Positions 33,349 through 33,473 of a stretch of DNA of 33,473 bases are shown one piece after another. Numbering within the stretch: position 1 is the stretch's first letter; every line of letters begins with the position of its first letter. The notes under the pieces were generated by a model, which did not search any database, was not told the origin of the DNA, and saw nothing but the letters and a program-made list of their open reading frames with translations. Made by a program: the position numbers and the translations under genes. The stretch is from positions 1-33,473 of the forward strand of contig JAFAZN010000049.1 in the NCBI GenBank assembly GCA_019239775.1, given 5' to 3'. Source of the stretch: Chloroflexota bacterium. Its GTDB lineage: Bacteria; Chloroflexota; UBA6077; CF-72.

Positions 33349-33473
33349 TCAGGAGGTGGCGCGGCGGGTGCGGCTGGTGGTGGTGCTGCCCGAGGACTTG
33401 CGCGCGGTCGTGCTCTTGGTGCTCCGCGACGTGGTGGCGCGACGGGTCGGCGCTTTCGTCGGAGCAGTCGCTT
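33349..33473 (-). CDS. Basic, low-complexity C-terminal tail of a protein cut by the right edge
   Basis: The minus strand reads 40 codons from the edge to TGA at 33349-33351. The peptide is almost wholly Thr, Ser, Ala, Arg, Lys and Pro (for example RRATTSRSTKSTTARKSSGS). It has about ten basic residues and no acidic ones. Such tails occur on actinobacterial-type HU proteins, some Ku proteins and other nucleic-acid-binding proteins, so DNA or RNA binding is a reasonable guess, but the domain itself lies outside the window. Codon choice is GC-rich like the neighbours, supporting a real coding frame. Confidence 0.6.
   Translation of the reverse strand, partial: ATAPTKAPTRRATTSRSTKSTTARKSSGSTTTSRTRRATS

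Overview
The window is high-GC bacterial chromosome, densely packed with metabolic genes on both strands. I see no rRNA, tRNA, phage, transposase, CRISPR or plasmid functions. Several features point to a Gram-positive-type Terrabacteria lineage (Chloroflexota, Dormibacterota or Actinomycetota-like), inferred from gene content only: a T-box leader on ilvB, a LexA operator of the CGAAC-N4-GTTCG type, an actinobacterial-type GT4 glycogen synthase, a full-length tricorn protease, a GSI-alpha-like glutamine synthetase and menaquinone genes. Many starts are GTG or TTG. Several transcription-unit heads lack a Shine-Dalgarno sequence but carry a TANNNT box 6-7 nt before the start codon, suggesting leaderless mRNAs.

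Layout. Positions 1-2507 (minus): an unidentified gene cut by the left edge and a K+-independent proton-pumping pyrophosphatase. Positions 2749-11047 (plus): aconitase (interrupted by a one-base frameshift), tricorn protease, a REP-like hairpin, an AI-2E/PerM family membrane protein and GalU. Positions 11034-12248 (minus): L-2-hydroxyglutarate oxidase, divergent from a plus-strand pair (12269-14697) of a LysN-like aminotransferase and glycogen synthase; the two divergent starts are only 20 bp apart across a perfect palindrome. Positions 14737-14983: two unrelated tandem repeats. Positions 14994-19606 (minus): adenylate kinase, then a class V aminotransferase-GlcD-GlcF operon for glycolate/glyoxylate metabolism. 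Positions 19686-24419 (minus): an unusual operon of amino-acid permease, PP2C phosphatase, membrane-anchored Ser/Thr kinase and glutamine synthetase. Positions 24525-27006: a flavin split-barrel protein, divergent from a T-box-controlled acetolactate synthase. Positions 26928-33096 (minus): NAD kinase, LexA, and a TetR-MenF-MenD-MenH operon. At the right edge is the basic C-terminal tail of another minus-strand protein.

How the genes work together. Carbon and energy functions (aconitase, glycolate oxidase, L-2-HG oxidase, menaquinone synthesis, H+-PPase) fit an aerobic heterotroph. GalU and glycogen synthase supply sugar nucleotide and storage polymer. The permease/phosphatase/kinase/glutamine synthetase operon is the most suggestive new functional association: its four genes are tightly packed and the last two are translationally coupled, so reversible phosphorylation of nitrogen assimilation is a testable hypothesis. 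The regulatory elements best supported by sequence are the ilvB T-box with its promoter, the lexA promoter with its LexA box, and the inverted repeats upstream of tetR.
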